Assembly (NCBI RefSeq): GCF_038500265.1
Contig: NZ_CP150637.1
Span: 1,389,501-1,453,500 of the forward strand
Direction of reading: 5' to 3'
Length of the DNA: 64,000 nucleotides
Origin: Ignatzschineria larvae DSM 13226
GTDB taxonomy: Bacteria > Pseudomonadota > Gammaproteobacteria > Cardiobacteriales > Wohlfahrtiimonadaceae
Shown piece by piece: positions 27,001 through 35,719 of the stretch. The number at the start of each line of letters is the position of its first letter. Within the stretch, counting starts at the first letter, position 1. The position numbers were made by a program, and so were the translations under genes. The notes below the pieces were generated by a model. The model searched no databases. It worked only from the letters and a program-made list of their open reading frames with translations, and was not told where the DNA came from.

Positions 27001-27978
27001 TTAACGACTCCCTCTTAACAATAGATACATAAAGTAGATTCCCCCAATAAAGTTGATAATCACACTCAATGTCGTTGAAAAACTAAAGACACGTTCTACT
27101 AATAACTGTCCAAATGCCAATGCAATAATACTGATCAATACCGTACCCATTAACAAAATCGTATGGCGATAGGTCTTGAGTACTTCATACCCTAGATTGG
27201 CCACTAATAATCCCAAAAAGGTAATGGGACCAATGAGTGCAGTAGACACCGCAGTGAAGATCGCCACTACAATTAGCGAAACCATCACTATTTTTTGGTA
27301 AGGCACACCTAAATTGAGCGATTGATCTCGCCCAAGTGTTAACACATCAAGATATTTAATCATCGGTAGATAGGCTAAAAATACAACGCCTAAAATCCCC
27401 AAAGCCCACCAAATTAATTTCACCTGCACATTGTTAAAACTTGCAAACATCTTATCTTGAACAATCAGAAACTCATTCGGATCAATCAATACCTGCATAA
27501 AGGTTGAAAGGCTCTGAAAGAGTGCGCCAAAAATGATCCCGACTAATAGCAAGAAGTAAACCGATCGACCTTCTTTCCCTAAAACGCCTCTAAACAGGAT
27601 TAATGAGAAGAAGACTAATACTCCAACAGAGATGAAAAAGAGCGGTACGCTCCCCATCATCGCAAAGCTCTTGCCACCTAAGAAAAAGACTAAAATGGTT
27701 TGCACCAACAGATAGAGTGAATCGAGCCCCATAATACTAGGTGTTAAAATGCGATTATGTGTCACCGTCTGGAAAATAACCGTCGAAAATGCAATAGCAC
27801 TGCCGGCAATCACCATTGCGCCCACTTTATAACCTCTACGCGGTAAGACGTAATCCCAATTACTCCCTAACTGATAAAAGAGATAGAGCGCAACGGAAGC
27901 CATCGCTAGAATCGCTAAAATAATCAATTTGGTGCGATGACTTAGGCCTCGTTGTAAGCCATTTTGTGTCTGAATCAT
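27001..27978 (-). CDS. ceuC: Siderophore ABC importer permease 2 (CeuC/FatC type)
   Basis: A 325-residue FecCD-family inner-membrane permease with about nine to ten helices after a basic N-terminus. Typical segments are GAMVIAGSAIAFSTVIFQTVTHNRILTPSIMGLDSLY and ALIGPITFLGLLVANLGYEVLKTYRHT, where the second contains the ATPase-coupling loop. It overlaps the upstream permease by 4 nt (ATGA) and abuts the ATPase gene, so all three should be made together. Confidence 0.92.
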   Translation of the reverse strand: MIQTQNGLQRGLSHRTKLIILAILAMASVALYLFYQLGSNWDYVLPRRGYKVGAMVIAGSAIAFSTVIFQTVTHNRILTPSIMGLDSLYLLVQTILVFFLGGKSFAMMGSVPLFFISVGVLVFFSLILFRGVLGKEGRSVYFLLLVGIIFGALFQSLSTFMQVLIDPNEFLIVQDKMFASFNNVQVKLIWWALGILGVVFLAYLPMIKYLDVLTLGRDQSLNLGVPYQKIVMVSLIVVAIFTAVSTALIGPITFLGLLVANLGYEVLKTYRHTILLMGTVLISIIALAFGQLLVERVFSFSTTLSVIINFIGGIYFMYLLLRGSR

Positions 27979-28931
27979 GCCGAACCTACCTTCTTAAAGA
28001 GAAGCCAGATAAAAGCAATACTCCCGACAATACCAATCATAACACTAATAGGAATTTCATAAGGATAGATAATTAAGCGTCCAGCAATGTCACATATTAA
28101 AACGATAATTGCGCCTAAAATAGCGGTAAATGGCAAGGTAGCCCGAATATTATCGCCCCGATAGAGTGACACAATATTCGGCACAATTAGCCCTAAAAAT
28201 GGAATCATACCAACCGTTAAAATCACCGAAGCACTCACCATTGCCACAATAGCAAGACCGATATTGACCACTTGTTGATATTTAAGCCCTAAGTTTTTAG
28301 CAAAATCTTGTCCCATACCGGCAATAGAGAATTGATGTGCGTAGAGATAAGCAATCACCATCAAGGGAACGGCAATATAGATCAACTCATAGCGCCCTGC
28401 CATTACCATAGAAAAATCGCCGATGAGCCAAGAAGCTAGATTTTGAATGAGATCATATTTATAAGCAATAAAGGTGGAAATAGAACCGATAATACCGCCA
28501 AACATCAGGCCAATCAGCGGAATAAATATCGCATCTTTATAGCGAATACGATTGAGAATTTGAACAAATATATAGGTTCCACCCAATGCAAAGATAAAAG
28601 CCAGAGCCATTTTCAAAAGTGGCGAAGCGCCAGGGACAAAAAGGATAGCTACTAAAATCCCCAATCGTGCAGATTCCATTGTTCCTGCCGTTGTCGGCGA
28701 GACAAAAGGATTTTGACTCAACTTTTGCATAATGAGGCCACTAATCGAGAGGCTAGCGCCGGCAATCAGAATCGCAATCAATCTCGGCAAGCGACTAATT
28801 AAGATCGTCTGTTTTTGCGCATCTGTCAGATGAAAGAGGTCATTCACAGAAATATTGATGACTCCTACAAAGAGAGAGATCACAGATAATACAATGAGAA
28901 TGAGAACCCAAAAATGTATTCTCATGAACAA
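27975..28931 (-). CDS. ceuB: Siderophore ABC importer permease 1 (CeuB/FatD type)
   Basis: A 318-residue FecCD-family permease, first gene of the operon. It shows RLPRLIAILIAGASLSISGLIMQ and NPFVSPTTAGTMESARLG, then GMIPFLGLIVPNIVSLYRG, a coupling loop like that in its partner. The order permease-permease-ATPase-binding protein is that of Campylobacter ceuBCDE. A Fur-type site lies about 35-55 nt before its ATG. No siderophore biosynthesis gene or TonB receptor is seen in the window, so the system may use xenosiderophores. Confidence 0.92.
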   Translation of the reverse strand: MFMRIHFWVLILIVLSVISLFVGVINISVNDLFHLTDAQKQTILISRLPRLIAILIAGASLSISGLIMQKLSQNPFVSPTTAGTMESARLGILVAILFVPGASPLLKMALAFIFALGGTYIFVQILNRIRYKDAIFIPLIGLMFGGIIGSISTFIAYKYDLIQNLASWLIGDFSMVMAGRYELIYIAVPLMVIAYLYAHQFSIAGMGQDFAKNLGLKYQQVVNIGLAIVAMVSASVILTVGMIPFLGLIVPNIVSLYRGDNIRATLPFTAILGAIIVLICDIAGRLIIYPYEIPISVMIGIVGSIAFIWLLFKKVGSA

Positions 28932-28965
28932 AAGCCTTTTCCTTTTACAAATGAAACGTTAACAC

Positions 28966-28988
28966 GAATGATAATGATTGCTATTTTA
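28966..28988 (-). promoter_or_regulatory. Candidate Fur box upstream of the siderophore importer operon
   Basis: The site GAATGATAATGATTGCTATT contains the half-site GATAATGAT intact and matches about 13 of 19 positions of the classical Fur consensus. It is 35-57 nt upstream of the first permease start, suitable to block its promoter when iron is plentiful. Confidence 0.65.
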
Positions 28989-29138
28989 CATTATATTTAA
29001 CTTTTGCATAGGCTAATTAAAGATTTTAAATAGAATTTGTGCAGAGATGATGCTTTTTTGTGAAAAACAAATAATAGTGAATAATCCTTAGTATTGATAA
29101 CCGTCACATCTACCAGCATAAATTATTACTATCACAAC

Positions 29139-29738
29139 ATCTTTCAGCATTAAGAAGTATCCTACTTGCCGGCGCAAGATTGTGGCAAGAGCGCGATCAT
29201 TCCCCCGGCGATGAGATTAATCTTCTAGTCATTGCAAATTCAATCTGATTCCCGGCGGGAAAGAATACTTGCAAATCCAGACAAATCACGCGCCCGCAGA
29301 TGAGCGATTCTTAATCTCTCGGCAATCATCTCTATCAGAATAATCCAAGTAATTTACTGAAATCAAAATATCTTTCGGCATTCAGAAATGCCCTACTTGC
29401 CGGCGCAAGATTGTGGCAAGAGCGCGATCATTCCTCCCGGCGATGAGATTAATCTTCTTAATCATTACTAGTCAAATCTGATTCTCGGTGGGAGAGAATG
29501 CGTGTAAATCCAGATAAACCTCGCGCCCGCAGATGAGCGATTCTTAATCTCTCGGCAATCATCTCTATCTTTTGGCATTAAGGAATCACCCTACTTGCCG
29601 GCGCAAGATTGTGGCAATCGCACGATCGTTCCCTCCCGGCGATGAGATGAATCTTCTAGTCATTGCAAATTCAATCTGATTCCCGGCGGGAAAGAATACT
29701 TGCAAATCCAGACAAACCTCGCGCCCGCAAATAAAAAA
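29139..29738 (+). repeat. Intergenic repeat family A, three copies
   Basis: Copies start at about 29139, 29369 and 29566. Each has a leader 'atctttcggcattcagaaat', then 'tacttgccggcgcaag', 'attgtggca', 'ccggcgatgagatt', 'cccggcgggaaagaata', 'cttgcaaatccaga' and 'gcgcccgcagatgagcga', and two end in 'ttcttaatctctcggcaatc'. The third copy is cut off after 'gcgcccgcaaat'. They are in reverse orientation to the pair at 24.6-24.9 kb. Confidence 0.85.
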
Positions 29739-29764
29739 CTCAAAGTCTTTAACTTTTAGACAAC

Positions 29765-29789
29765 AAAAAGCACCTCAGCATGAAGTGCT
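29765..29789 (-). terminator. Rho-independent terminator of nhaC
   Basis: Minus strand: AGCACTTCA, loop, TGAGGTGCT, then TTTTTG, about 33 nt after the nhaC stop. Confidence 0.8.
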
Positions 29790-29821
29790 CTATTTGCTTA
29801 ATCTGAATAATAGAGATTATT

Positions 29822-31279
29822 TTAGATTCGTTTCGCCATTCTAAAACGTCGAACTTTTTTCGGTGCTTCCCCATCTTCATAATACTCAATGGTAAAACCA
29901 CTCACCGCATAGATAATTGCAATCACAGGGCTTAATAGACATAAAAAGGTATAAGGAAGATAACTAAAGGTCGCAACCCCTAACGTTGTTGCCATAAAGG
30001 CACCACAAGTATTCCAAGGAATCAGTGGCGAGGTCATTGTGCCGGCATCTTCTAACGTCCGAGAGAGCACTTTGCCCTTAATACCCCGTTTGCGATACTC
30101 TTCGGCATACATTCTGCCCGGAATAATAATCGACATATATTGATCACACCCAACAATATTGCCGGTAATACAAGTCACCACCGTTGTGATAATAAGACTT
30201 CTCGTTGTTTTCGCTAATTTAACAATACTAAATACAATTGTTTGGAATATGCCGGTAAACTCTAAAATACCGCCGAAACACATCGCAATAATCACAAGTG
30301 ATACAGTGGCAAAGACAGAGACAATTCCGCCATTATTCAAAAGCTCATTCAAGGTTTCATTCGCCACTTGAATCGAGTAACCATCATAAAGTGCTGTTAA
30401 AACCATACTTGGCTCTGCACCCTGTACAAAAATCGCACAAAGAACGCCGAGAATAGAGCCCATCATTAAGCCCGGGAATGCCGGAATACGGAAGATCATT
30501 ACAATAATGATCGATGCCGGTACCAATAATAGCCAAGGACTGATGACAAAAATATCTTTAAGATCTTGCTGTAACGTAAAGTTCGTTGCGGCAGTGTTAC
30601 TGAAATCCGCCGAGATCGTAAACCCTAAAATGGTAAAAAGAATTAGAGAGATTACCAATGCCGGAATCGTGGTATAGAGCATATAACGAATATGCTCAAA
30701 GAGATCTACGCCGACAATCCCCGGCGCAAGGTTCGTTGATTCAGAGAGCGGTGAGATTTTATCACCAAAATATGCACCAGAAATCACAGCGCCCGCCACC
30801 ATTTCAGCAGGAATTCCAAGGCCGAAGCCGATTCCCATAATAGCAATCCCAATAGTTCCCGCCGCGGTCCAAGCATTACCCGAAGCAATGGAAATAATAC
30901 AACAGATCGCACAAGCGGCCACTAAGAAGTATTCAGGTGCTAAAAGATTGAGTCCATAATAGATCAAGGTTGGTACAATACCGCCGGCAATCCACGAAGC
31001 AATAATCGTGCCGATCACGATTAGAATGACGATCGCTTGCAGTGCTAAACGCACCGCATCTAACATCCCGGTTTCAATCGCTTTCCATTTAAAACCTAGG
31101 CGCATCGCGACTAAAATCGCCACACAAACACTCAGTAATAGGGGAATATGAGGGCTTACCCCCCAAAAGAATATGCCAATAACTAAGGCAAACATCATAA
31201 AAACAATGGGAATTAATGCCTCGATTAAAGTAGGCATTCTAGTAGGTACAGCTTCAACAGGGGATACTTCAATAGTCAT
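29822..31279 (-). CDS. nhaC: NhaC-family Na+/H+ antiporter
   Basis: A 485-residue inner-membrane protein with about 11-12 helices. Family hallmarks are GDKISPLSESTNLAPGIVGVDLFEHIRYMLYTTIPAL, SGNAWTAAGTIG, NNGGIVSV, TGNIVGCDQYMSIIIPGRMY and SRTLEDAGTMTSPLIPWNTCGAF. NhaC proteins exchange cytoplasmic Na+ for external H+, but some relatives carry organic substrates, so the ion is inferred. The ATG at 31279 follows GAGGAAAA. It is monocistronic with its own terminator. Confidence 0.92.
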   Translation of the reverse strand: MTIEVSPVEAVPTRMPTLIEALIPIVFMMFALVIGIFFWGVSPHIPLLLSVCVAILVAMRLGFKWKAIETGMLDAVRLALQAIVILIVIGTIIASWIAGGIVPTLIYYGLNLLAPEYFLVAACAICCIISIASGNAWTAAGTIGIAIMGIGFGLGIPAEMVAGAVISGAYFGDKISPLSESTNLAPGIVGVDLFEHIRYMLYTTIPALVISLILFTILGFTISADFSNTAATNFTLQQDLKDIFVISPWLLLVPASIIIVMIFRIPAFPGLMMGSILGVLCAIFVQGAEPSMVLTALYDGYSIQVANETLNELLNNGGIVSVFATVSLVIIAMCFGGILEFTGIFQTIVFSIVKLAKTTRSLIITTVVTCITGNIVGCDQYMSIIIPGRMYAEEYRKRGIKGKVLSRTLEDAGTMTSPLIPWNTCGAFMATTLGVATFSYLPYTFLCLLSPVIAIIYAVSGFTIEYYEDGEAPKKVRRFRMAKRI

Positions 31280-31820
31280 ATGATTATTTTCCTCACAAAG
31301 TCGAAAAAAGAGGAGAAAATTCTATCTATCCATCCCTTCAATAAAAGCTCAGCCTAAGGCAGATGATGAAAAGCTCAATAAGCTCAAGGATCCATCAACT
31401 AAAAAAATTAATAGGAATCAACTTGTTAGGAAAAAGTGAATAGATAGCCCGTGACGTTAATCTTGCAAGAAATCCCTAAAGAGAAATCTAACCAAGGCGG
31501 TGATGAATGGTGAAATGGTCTACTTACGCAAGAAGAAAAAATATACCGAAAACTCAAAATGTGCTGTAAGTTAATATGAAGAATAGGACTTTTATCCCAC
31601 CGCAAACGTTTCGCAAGTCTATCACAAAAACTACAAATGTATAGCCTTTATCTGCCTAAAAATAATACGATACAAGGGGATACCTTTAAATCTATCCCCT
31701 TTGATCTAACAGAGTCGACAACATATTTCATTGTTGCTTGATGTCATTAACCCCCACTAATACCGAATATATCGGTATTCATAACTGTATAGATAAAGCA
31801 AGCCTTCTGCCTAGATGTCA
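31280..31820. other. 541-nt intergenic region with hairpins and a 10-bp direct repeat
   Basis: No gene seen. GGGGATA (31677-31683) and TATCCCC (31693-31699) form a small hairpin that could end transcription of the phage remnant. AATACCGA/TCGGTATT (31759-31779) is a perfect 8-bp inverted repeat. The 10-mer GATGTCATTA occurs at 31740-31749 and again at 31814-31823, bracketing that hairpin. Confidence 0.5.
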
Positions 31821-32099
31821 TTACGATTTTTCTAAACTGCGAATAACTACGGTGCTATCGCTATTAGACGCTGAACTGATACTCCCGGCGAGATGTTCAG
31901 TTAATGTAAGAGGCAAACCACCTCGGCGAACCGGAGCCCACTTTGGCCGACTGCCGGCACGAAAGTTATCTTGTACACCAGCTTCCATCATTCCGGCAAT
32001 CTGTCTCATCAGTGGTTGGCGCTGAGTACATCGCTCAGCTAATTGATCTCACTGATTTTGTAACTCTTTAGAATCAATGATGAATTGAATATCAATCAT
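31821..32099 (-). pseudogene. Broken Mu-like phage virion-morphogenesis (gpG/tail completion) gene
   Basis: From an ATG at 32099 with SD AAGGTGAC, the minus strand encodes MIDIQFIIDSKELQNQ, then an in-frame TGA (32049-32051), then continues in the same frame: DQLAERCTQRQPLMRQIAGM..., NFRAGSRPKWAPVRRGG.PL.LTEHLAGSISS, ending at TAA 31821. The second part resembles the phage virion morphogenesis family (PF05069; MRQIAGMMEAGVQDNF, W.P, PL..T..L..SI). It is about 60 residues shorter at the C-terminus than usual members. No other phage gene is adjacent, so it is a relic. Family assignment is from motif memory. Confidence 0.6.
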
Positions 32100-32137
32100 A
32101 TTGTCACCTTCTTAGATATTCGTTATTATAAAGATGG

Positions 32138-32236
32138 ACCTTAGAAGAAACACGGTGAATCTCCCTGCCGTAGGCCTTGTCACAAGACATGATCCATGTG
32201 TAGATGAGTGGGAGCTCTACCTTCTAAGGTTTTTTA
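32138..32236 (+). ncRNA. Candidate folded small RNA with a pseudoknot, unknown class
   Basis: A perfect 10-bp outer stem (32138-32147 ACCTTAGAAG with 32221-32230) is followed by six T. Inside are hairpins CTTG/CAAG (32176-32186) and ACATG/CATGT (32187-32199), and GTAGA/TCTAC (32200-32204 with 32216-32220). The last hairpin's loop contains GGGAG (32210-32214), complementary to CTCCC at 32161-32165, giving a possible pseudoknot. Orientation is chosen from the T-run. On the opposite strand it would sit just upstream of the phage relic. I do not recognise the class; a phage C4-type antisense RNA is one idea. Confidence 0.4.
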
Positions 32237-32437
32237 TCGTCTATCGTTTTTAAATGAGTCTATCTCTCTAGTTCTTTTTGAACTTCCCGATCTCTTGTAA
32301 AGAACACCGTATCTAAATAGAGCTCATTTTTATTCGTGAGTTTTACGATGCCTCATAACCATTTATTGTCATGTCTTTTGATCAAGATCTTTTTGTTCTG
32401 ATTCTTCAAAATATGATCTAGTTTACGTCATAGTAAG

Positions 32438-32765
32438 TTTCTAAGCTGCCTATGCGGCAGTGAACTTATGTTGGTCAGTCCACTTGCGTTTGGAGAATTT
32501 CTAAGCTGCCTATGCGGCAGTGAACTTTTGACAATATTAAAGAGATACAAGAAAGGGTTTCTAAGCTGCCTATGCGGCAGTGAACTCAGTTTCTATATCT
32601 GTAGTAATTCTTGTACTTTTCTAAGCTGCCTATGCGGCAGTGAACTTTTAAAAGATCTACCTAGAACAACACAAATATTTCTAAGCTGCCTATGCGGCAG
32701 TGAACTGTTGCAAAGGTGGCAATCGCTCATTATTGTTTTTCTAAGCTGCCTATGCGGCAGTGAAC
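32438..32765 (-). CRISPR. Type I-F CRISPR array, 6 repeats and 5 spacers, no cas genes
   Basis: Six identical 28-bp repeats start at 32438, 32498, 32558, 32618, 32678 and 32738, separated by five 32-bp spacers that differ from one another. Read on the minus strand the repeat begins GTTCACTGCCGCATAGGC and ends CTTAGAAA, the type I-F repeat with its internal CTGCC/GGCAG stem. The 28/32 spacing also fits I-F. By that orientation the leader is the AT-rich DNA right of 32765, and the oldest spacer is at 32466. No cas gene lies anywhere in the window. Confidence 0.97.
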
Positions 32766-33701
32766 AATAGATTAAAATCCAAAAAGAAAGGAAAAATCTA
32801 GTTCAAGGATCATTTTACCCTAAAATACCAATGATTTTTCCTTTTTTTATAACCTATTGAATTATATTCAAATTTTTAAAGAGCAAAAAATAATGGTTAA
32901 AACTCGGGAACAATTCTCCCAGCAGATAAACCATAAGTTGTAAAGCGTGTTTGATGAATATCTTATCTCATTACTGATAACTTCCTTTTTTAATAAAGCG
33001 CTTATGTAACTCTCTCCTTTTTAATATTAACTAAAAGTAATATCATCTTCCCCCTTATTTAATTCCATTTAAAAATAGAGGATTTTTAAGGCATAGATAA
33101 AAATAGCCCGTCATCATCAAATAACTCAATATGGCCCTTCGCTACTATAATCCTACAACCATTTTATGGGGTTCATTTGTGCATCATTTATGGTTTTACA
33201 CAGATAATTCGATAGTAATTTCTCTCTTTATGGTTCGAGTAAATTATTCAATATAAACATTTCCTATAGGATTTCCAAGCTAAGTTAAATGAAGGTAGAT
33301 AAGAATCATAGTAAATGTACTGTATAAACTTTTAAATCCTTTGTTGAACTTTCATTGATCTGTCTTCTGTTTTATTGATTGCAGCCCATTTTGAACGTGC
33401 TACTATTTACGATAGTTTGCTTCTTTATTGGAAAAGCAAGCAATATTAGTCCCATAAAACATTCTGTTTACTGATTGATTCTTATGCGAATATCTTATTT
33501 TTCTTGAGAATCTATTATAGTAAATCAACTATGATCGACCTATTTAGATCAGAAAAGACTTTTAGATAATGAAAGACAAATTCAAATACAATAGATCTCG
33601 ATAGATCAGCATAGACCGATACATCTCTCATTAAAGAGTAGCAGTAATTAAAAAGACCCTCGCTATTGAATAGTAGCGCAATAAACAGTAGAAGAAAGAT
33701 T
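32766..33701. other. CRISPR leader side and long AT-rich gene-free region
   Basis: The first about 120 nt, AT-rich, is the likely CRISPR leader. It includes AAAAAGAAAGGAAAAATC (from 32780) and GATTTTTCCTTTTTTT (from 32831), which can pair. From about 32900 to 33650 I see no coding frame with an SD. The last part (33515-33660) has several GATC-containing short repeats and presumably the promoter of the permease gene. Confidence 0.5.
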
Positions 33702-34937
33702 ATGATAAAAGTAGATAAATCCCCCACCGTCCTTGGTGGTGCTATGATTGCCGCCGGCACAATGATCGGTGCAGGTATGCTCAGTTTACCGATTGCCTCA
33801 GCAGGTATGTGGTATGGTTGGACAGTGCTCATTATGATTATGACTGTCTTTTTTATGTATGTGACTGCCGAACAGATCCTCGAAGTCAATCTCAACTATA
33901 ATCCCGGCGCAAGCTTCGATACCTTAGTCAAAGATAATCTCGGTAATGTTTGGCGCTTAATTAATGGCTTTTCTGTCGCCTTTGTACTCTATATTCTGCT
34001 TTATGCTTATGTAGTTGGTTCTGGATCAGTGATTAGCGATACCCTAATGAATAACTTCAATATTCCGCTTCCTCGCTACCAATCATCCTTTATCTTTGCC
34101 CTACTCTTTACCGCGATTGTTTGGTGGAGTACCAAAGCGGTGGATCGCCTTTCAACTATCTTAATGATCGGGATGTTTATCACGCTTTTTGCGGCGGTCA
34201 CAGGATTATTAGGGCAGATAGAGATCCCTTATCTGTTAGAACCTACCGGCGAAAGTAAATTTGCACTCTATGCATTTGCAAGCCTTCCTTTCTTCCTTAC
34301 TTCATTCTGCTTTCACGCAAGTGTTCCAAGCTTTGTGAAATATTATGGAATTGAGGGTAGCAAAATTCGCAAAGCGATTCTTTGGGGAATGATTATTACC
34401 TTCGTATTCTATCTCTGTTGGATGACGGCCATTATGGGAAGCATCGATCGTGCTAGTTTCTTAACAGTGGGCAGTGATGAAGTTGCTTGGCTATTGAATC
34501 AAGTCAATGCCTCTGAATTTGCAGATCTCTCTCTTCGCTTCTTTGCCTTTTTCGCAGTTGTAACCTCATTCTTAGGTGCAGGATTAGGATTATTTGACTA
34601 TATTGCCGATCTTTTCAAAATCGATGATACGCCGAAAGGTCGCTTAATTACCGCCTTAATCACATTCCTTCCCCCAACTATTTTGGGGATGATCTTCCCA
34701 AATGGTTTTGTCTTAGCCATCGGTTTTGCCGGCCTTTTTGCGGCAATCTGGTCTGTGATTGTCCCGGCCGCAATGGTCATCAGCTATCGTAAACGCAATC
34801 CGAATACGCCTCTAAAATTCCAAGCTTTTGGTGGAAAAGTAATGCCTTATATCATTATCATTTATGGTTTGGTCGCAATTGTTTCTCATCTATTAGTGGA
34901 AGTCTTCCAAATTGGAACACTTAACTTCTTCAAATAG
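33702..34937 (+). CDS. Aromatic amino-acid permease (TyrP/Mtr/TnaB type)
   Basis: A 411-residue H+-coupled importer of the HAAAP family with 11 predicted helices. It opens with the family signature VLGGAMIAAGTMIGAGMLSLPIASAGMWYGW and has FCFHASVPSFVKYYG and FLGAGLGLFDYIADL further on. Length and motifs fit tyrosine or tryptophan permeases; I cannot tell which. I prefer the ATG at 33702 (after AGAAAG) to an upstream in-frame start that lacks an SD. No leader peptide or tryptophanase gene is visible. A terminator follows. Confidence 0.88.
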   Translation: MIKVDKSPTVLGGAMIAAGTMIGAGMLSLPIASAGMWYGWTVLIMIMTVFFMYVTAEQILEVNLNYNPGASFDTLVKDNLGNVWRLINGFSVAFVLYILLYAYVVGSGSVISDTLMNNFNIPLPRYQSSFIFALLFTAIVWWSTKAVDRLSTILMIGMFITLFAAVTGLLGQIEIPYLLEPTGESKFALYAFASLPFFLTSFCFHASVPSFVKYYGIEGSKIRKAILWGMIITFVFYLCWMTAIMGSIDRASFLTVGSDEVAWLLNQVNASEFADLSLRFFAFFAVVTSFLGAGLGLFDYIADLFKIDDTPKGRLITALITFLPPTILGMIFPNGFVLAIGFAGLFAAIWSVIVPAAMVISYRKRNPNTPLKFQAFGGKVMPYIIIIYGLVAIVSHLLVEVFQIGTLNFFK

Positions 34938-34977
34938 TAAGATCAATATAAAATAAGCATTATTGAAATGTAACAAA

Positions 34978-35010
34978 ACCCTTTTAGTTCAACTAAAAGG
35001 GTCTCTTTTT
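34978..35010 (+). terminator. Rho-independent terminator of the aromatic amino-acid permease gene
   Basis: ACCCTTTTAGTT and AACTAAAAGGGT form a 12-bp near-perfect stem, followed by CTCTTTTTATA on the plus strand. Confidence 0.85.
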
Positions 35011-35108
35011 ATAATCGATAGAATCGATCTTGAACGATCATCCAATCATTTAAATGATTGAGCGACTATGCCAGAATCAATGATGATCGAATCAATGATT
35101 CGAGCGCA

Positions 35109-35573
35109 TTAAAGCGGTGATACGTTAATATTACGACCACTGCCTGTCATACGAACACGTTGACCCGGAGAGAAAATCACATTGGCATCTTGTTTTTGAA
35201 CCACAGCAATGGTTTGACCACTGTCTGTTTTGATATCTAACTGTACACCATTGACTTTACTCGCTTCTTGACCAATTTTATCACCAGCAAGACCACCGGC
35301 AATCGCACCTACAGCTGTTGTAATATTACGTCCACGTCCGCCACCAAAAGCATTACCGACAACGCCACCTAATACAGCACCCGAAATCGTGCCTAATGGC
35401 GATGAATCATCTGCTTGGATCGTTACAGGACGGACTCCTACTACCGTACCATACGAGACTGCTTGTACCGTTTTTGCTTGATTGCCGGTATATACATCGC
35501 CTGAATAGAGGCTTGAGTTAGTACAACCTGCTAATGTCAAGAGCGCAAGGCTCACCACTGCTAATTTTTTCAT
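35109..35573 (-). CDS. slyB: SlyB/Pcp-type outer-membrane lipoprotein with glycine zipper
   Basis: The 154-residue protein has a lipobox LTLAGC (Cys17) and then a 17kDa-antigen/glycine-zipper segment (GTISGAVLGGVVGNAFGGGRGRNITTAVGAIAGGLAGDKIG) at about residues 62-103. It ends in a small beta domain with PGQRVRM. SlyB in enterobacteria is a PhoPQ-controlled envelope protein that surrounds outer-membrane proteins under stress. Here regulation is unknown. SD AAGGA is 7 nt from the ATG. Assignment rests on domain order and length. Confidence 0.85.
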   Translation of the reverse strand: MKKLAVVSLALLTLAGCTNSSLYSGDVYTGNQAKTVQAVSYGTVVGVRPVTIQADDSSPLGTISGAVLGGVVGNAFGGGRGRNITTAVGAIAGGLAGDKIGQEASKVNGVQLDIKTDSGQTIAVVQKQDANVIFSPGQRVRMTGSGRNINVSPL

Positions 35574-35719
35574 ATTGAAATCCTTTTATCAGATTATTGT
35601 TACAATAAATCCTGATTATTATAGCAACAACCCTCTCACAATGCATTAATGAACAGTAGGTTGATCCATTCATTAGTAAGCAGATTTATATCATAGAAAG
35701 CTAAATCAGGCTATAGATC

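Noticed and set aside
32138-32236. 6S RNA, 4.5S RNA or a known riboswitch for the folded element
   Set aside because: The conserved core sequences of those RNAs that I remember are absent, and no gene it could control lies in the right place on the plus strand.
32468-32770. Plus-strand frame with repeated FLSCLCGSEL
   Set aside because: It is a reading of the CRISPR repeats (60-nt period is a multiple of three), not a protein.
33515-33895. 126-codon minus-strand frame
   Set aside because: Its first third is antisense to the aromatic amino-acid permease gene and the rest is intergenic low-complexity sequence.
34945-34975. Partial copy of repeat family B (AAAATAAGCATTATT)
   Set aside because: The match is only about 20 nt and no other family module follows; it could be chance in AT-rich DNA.
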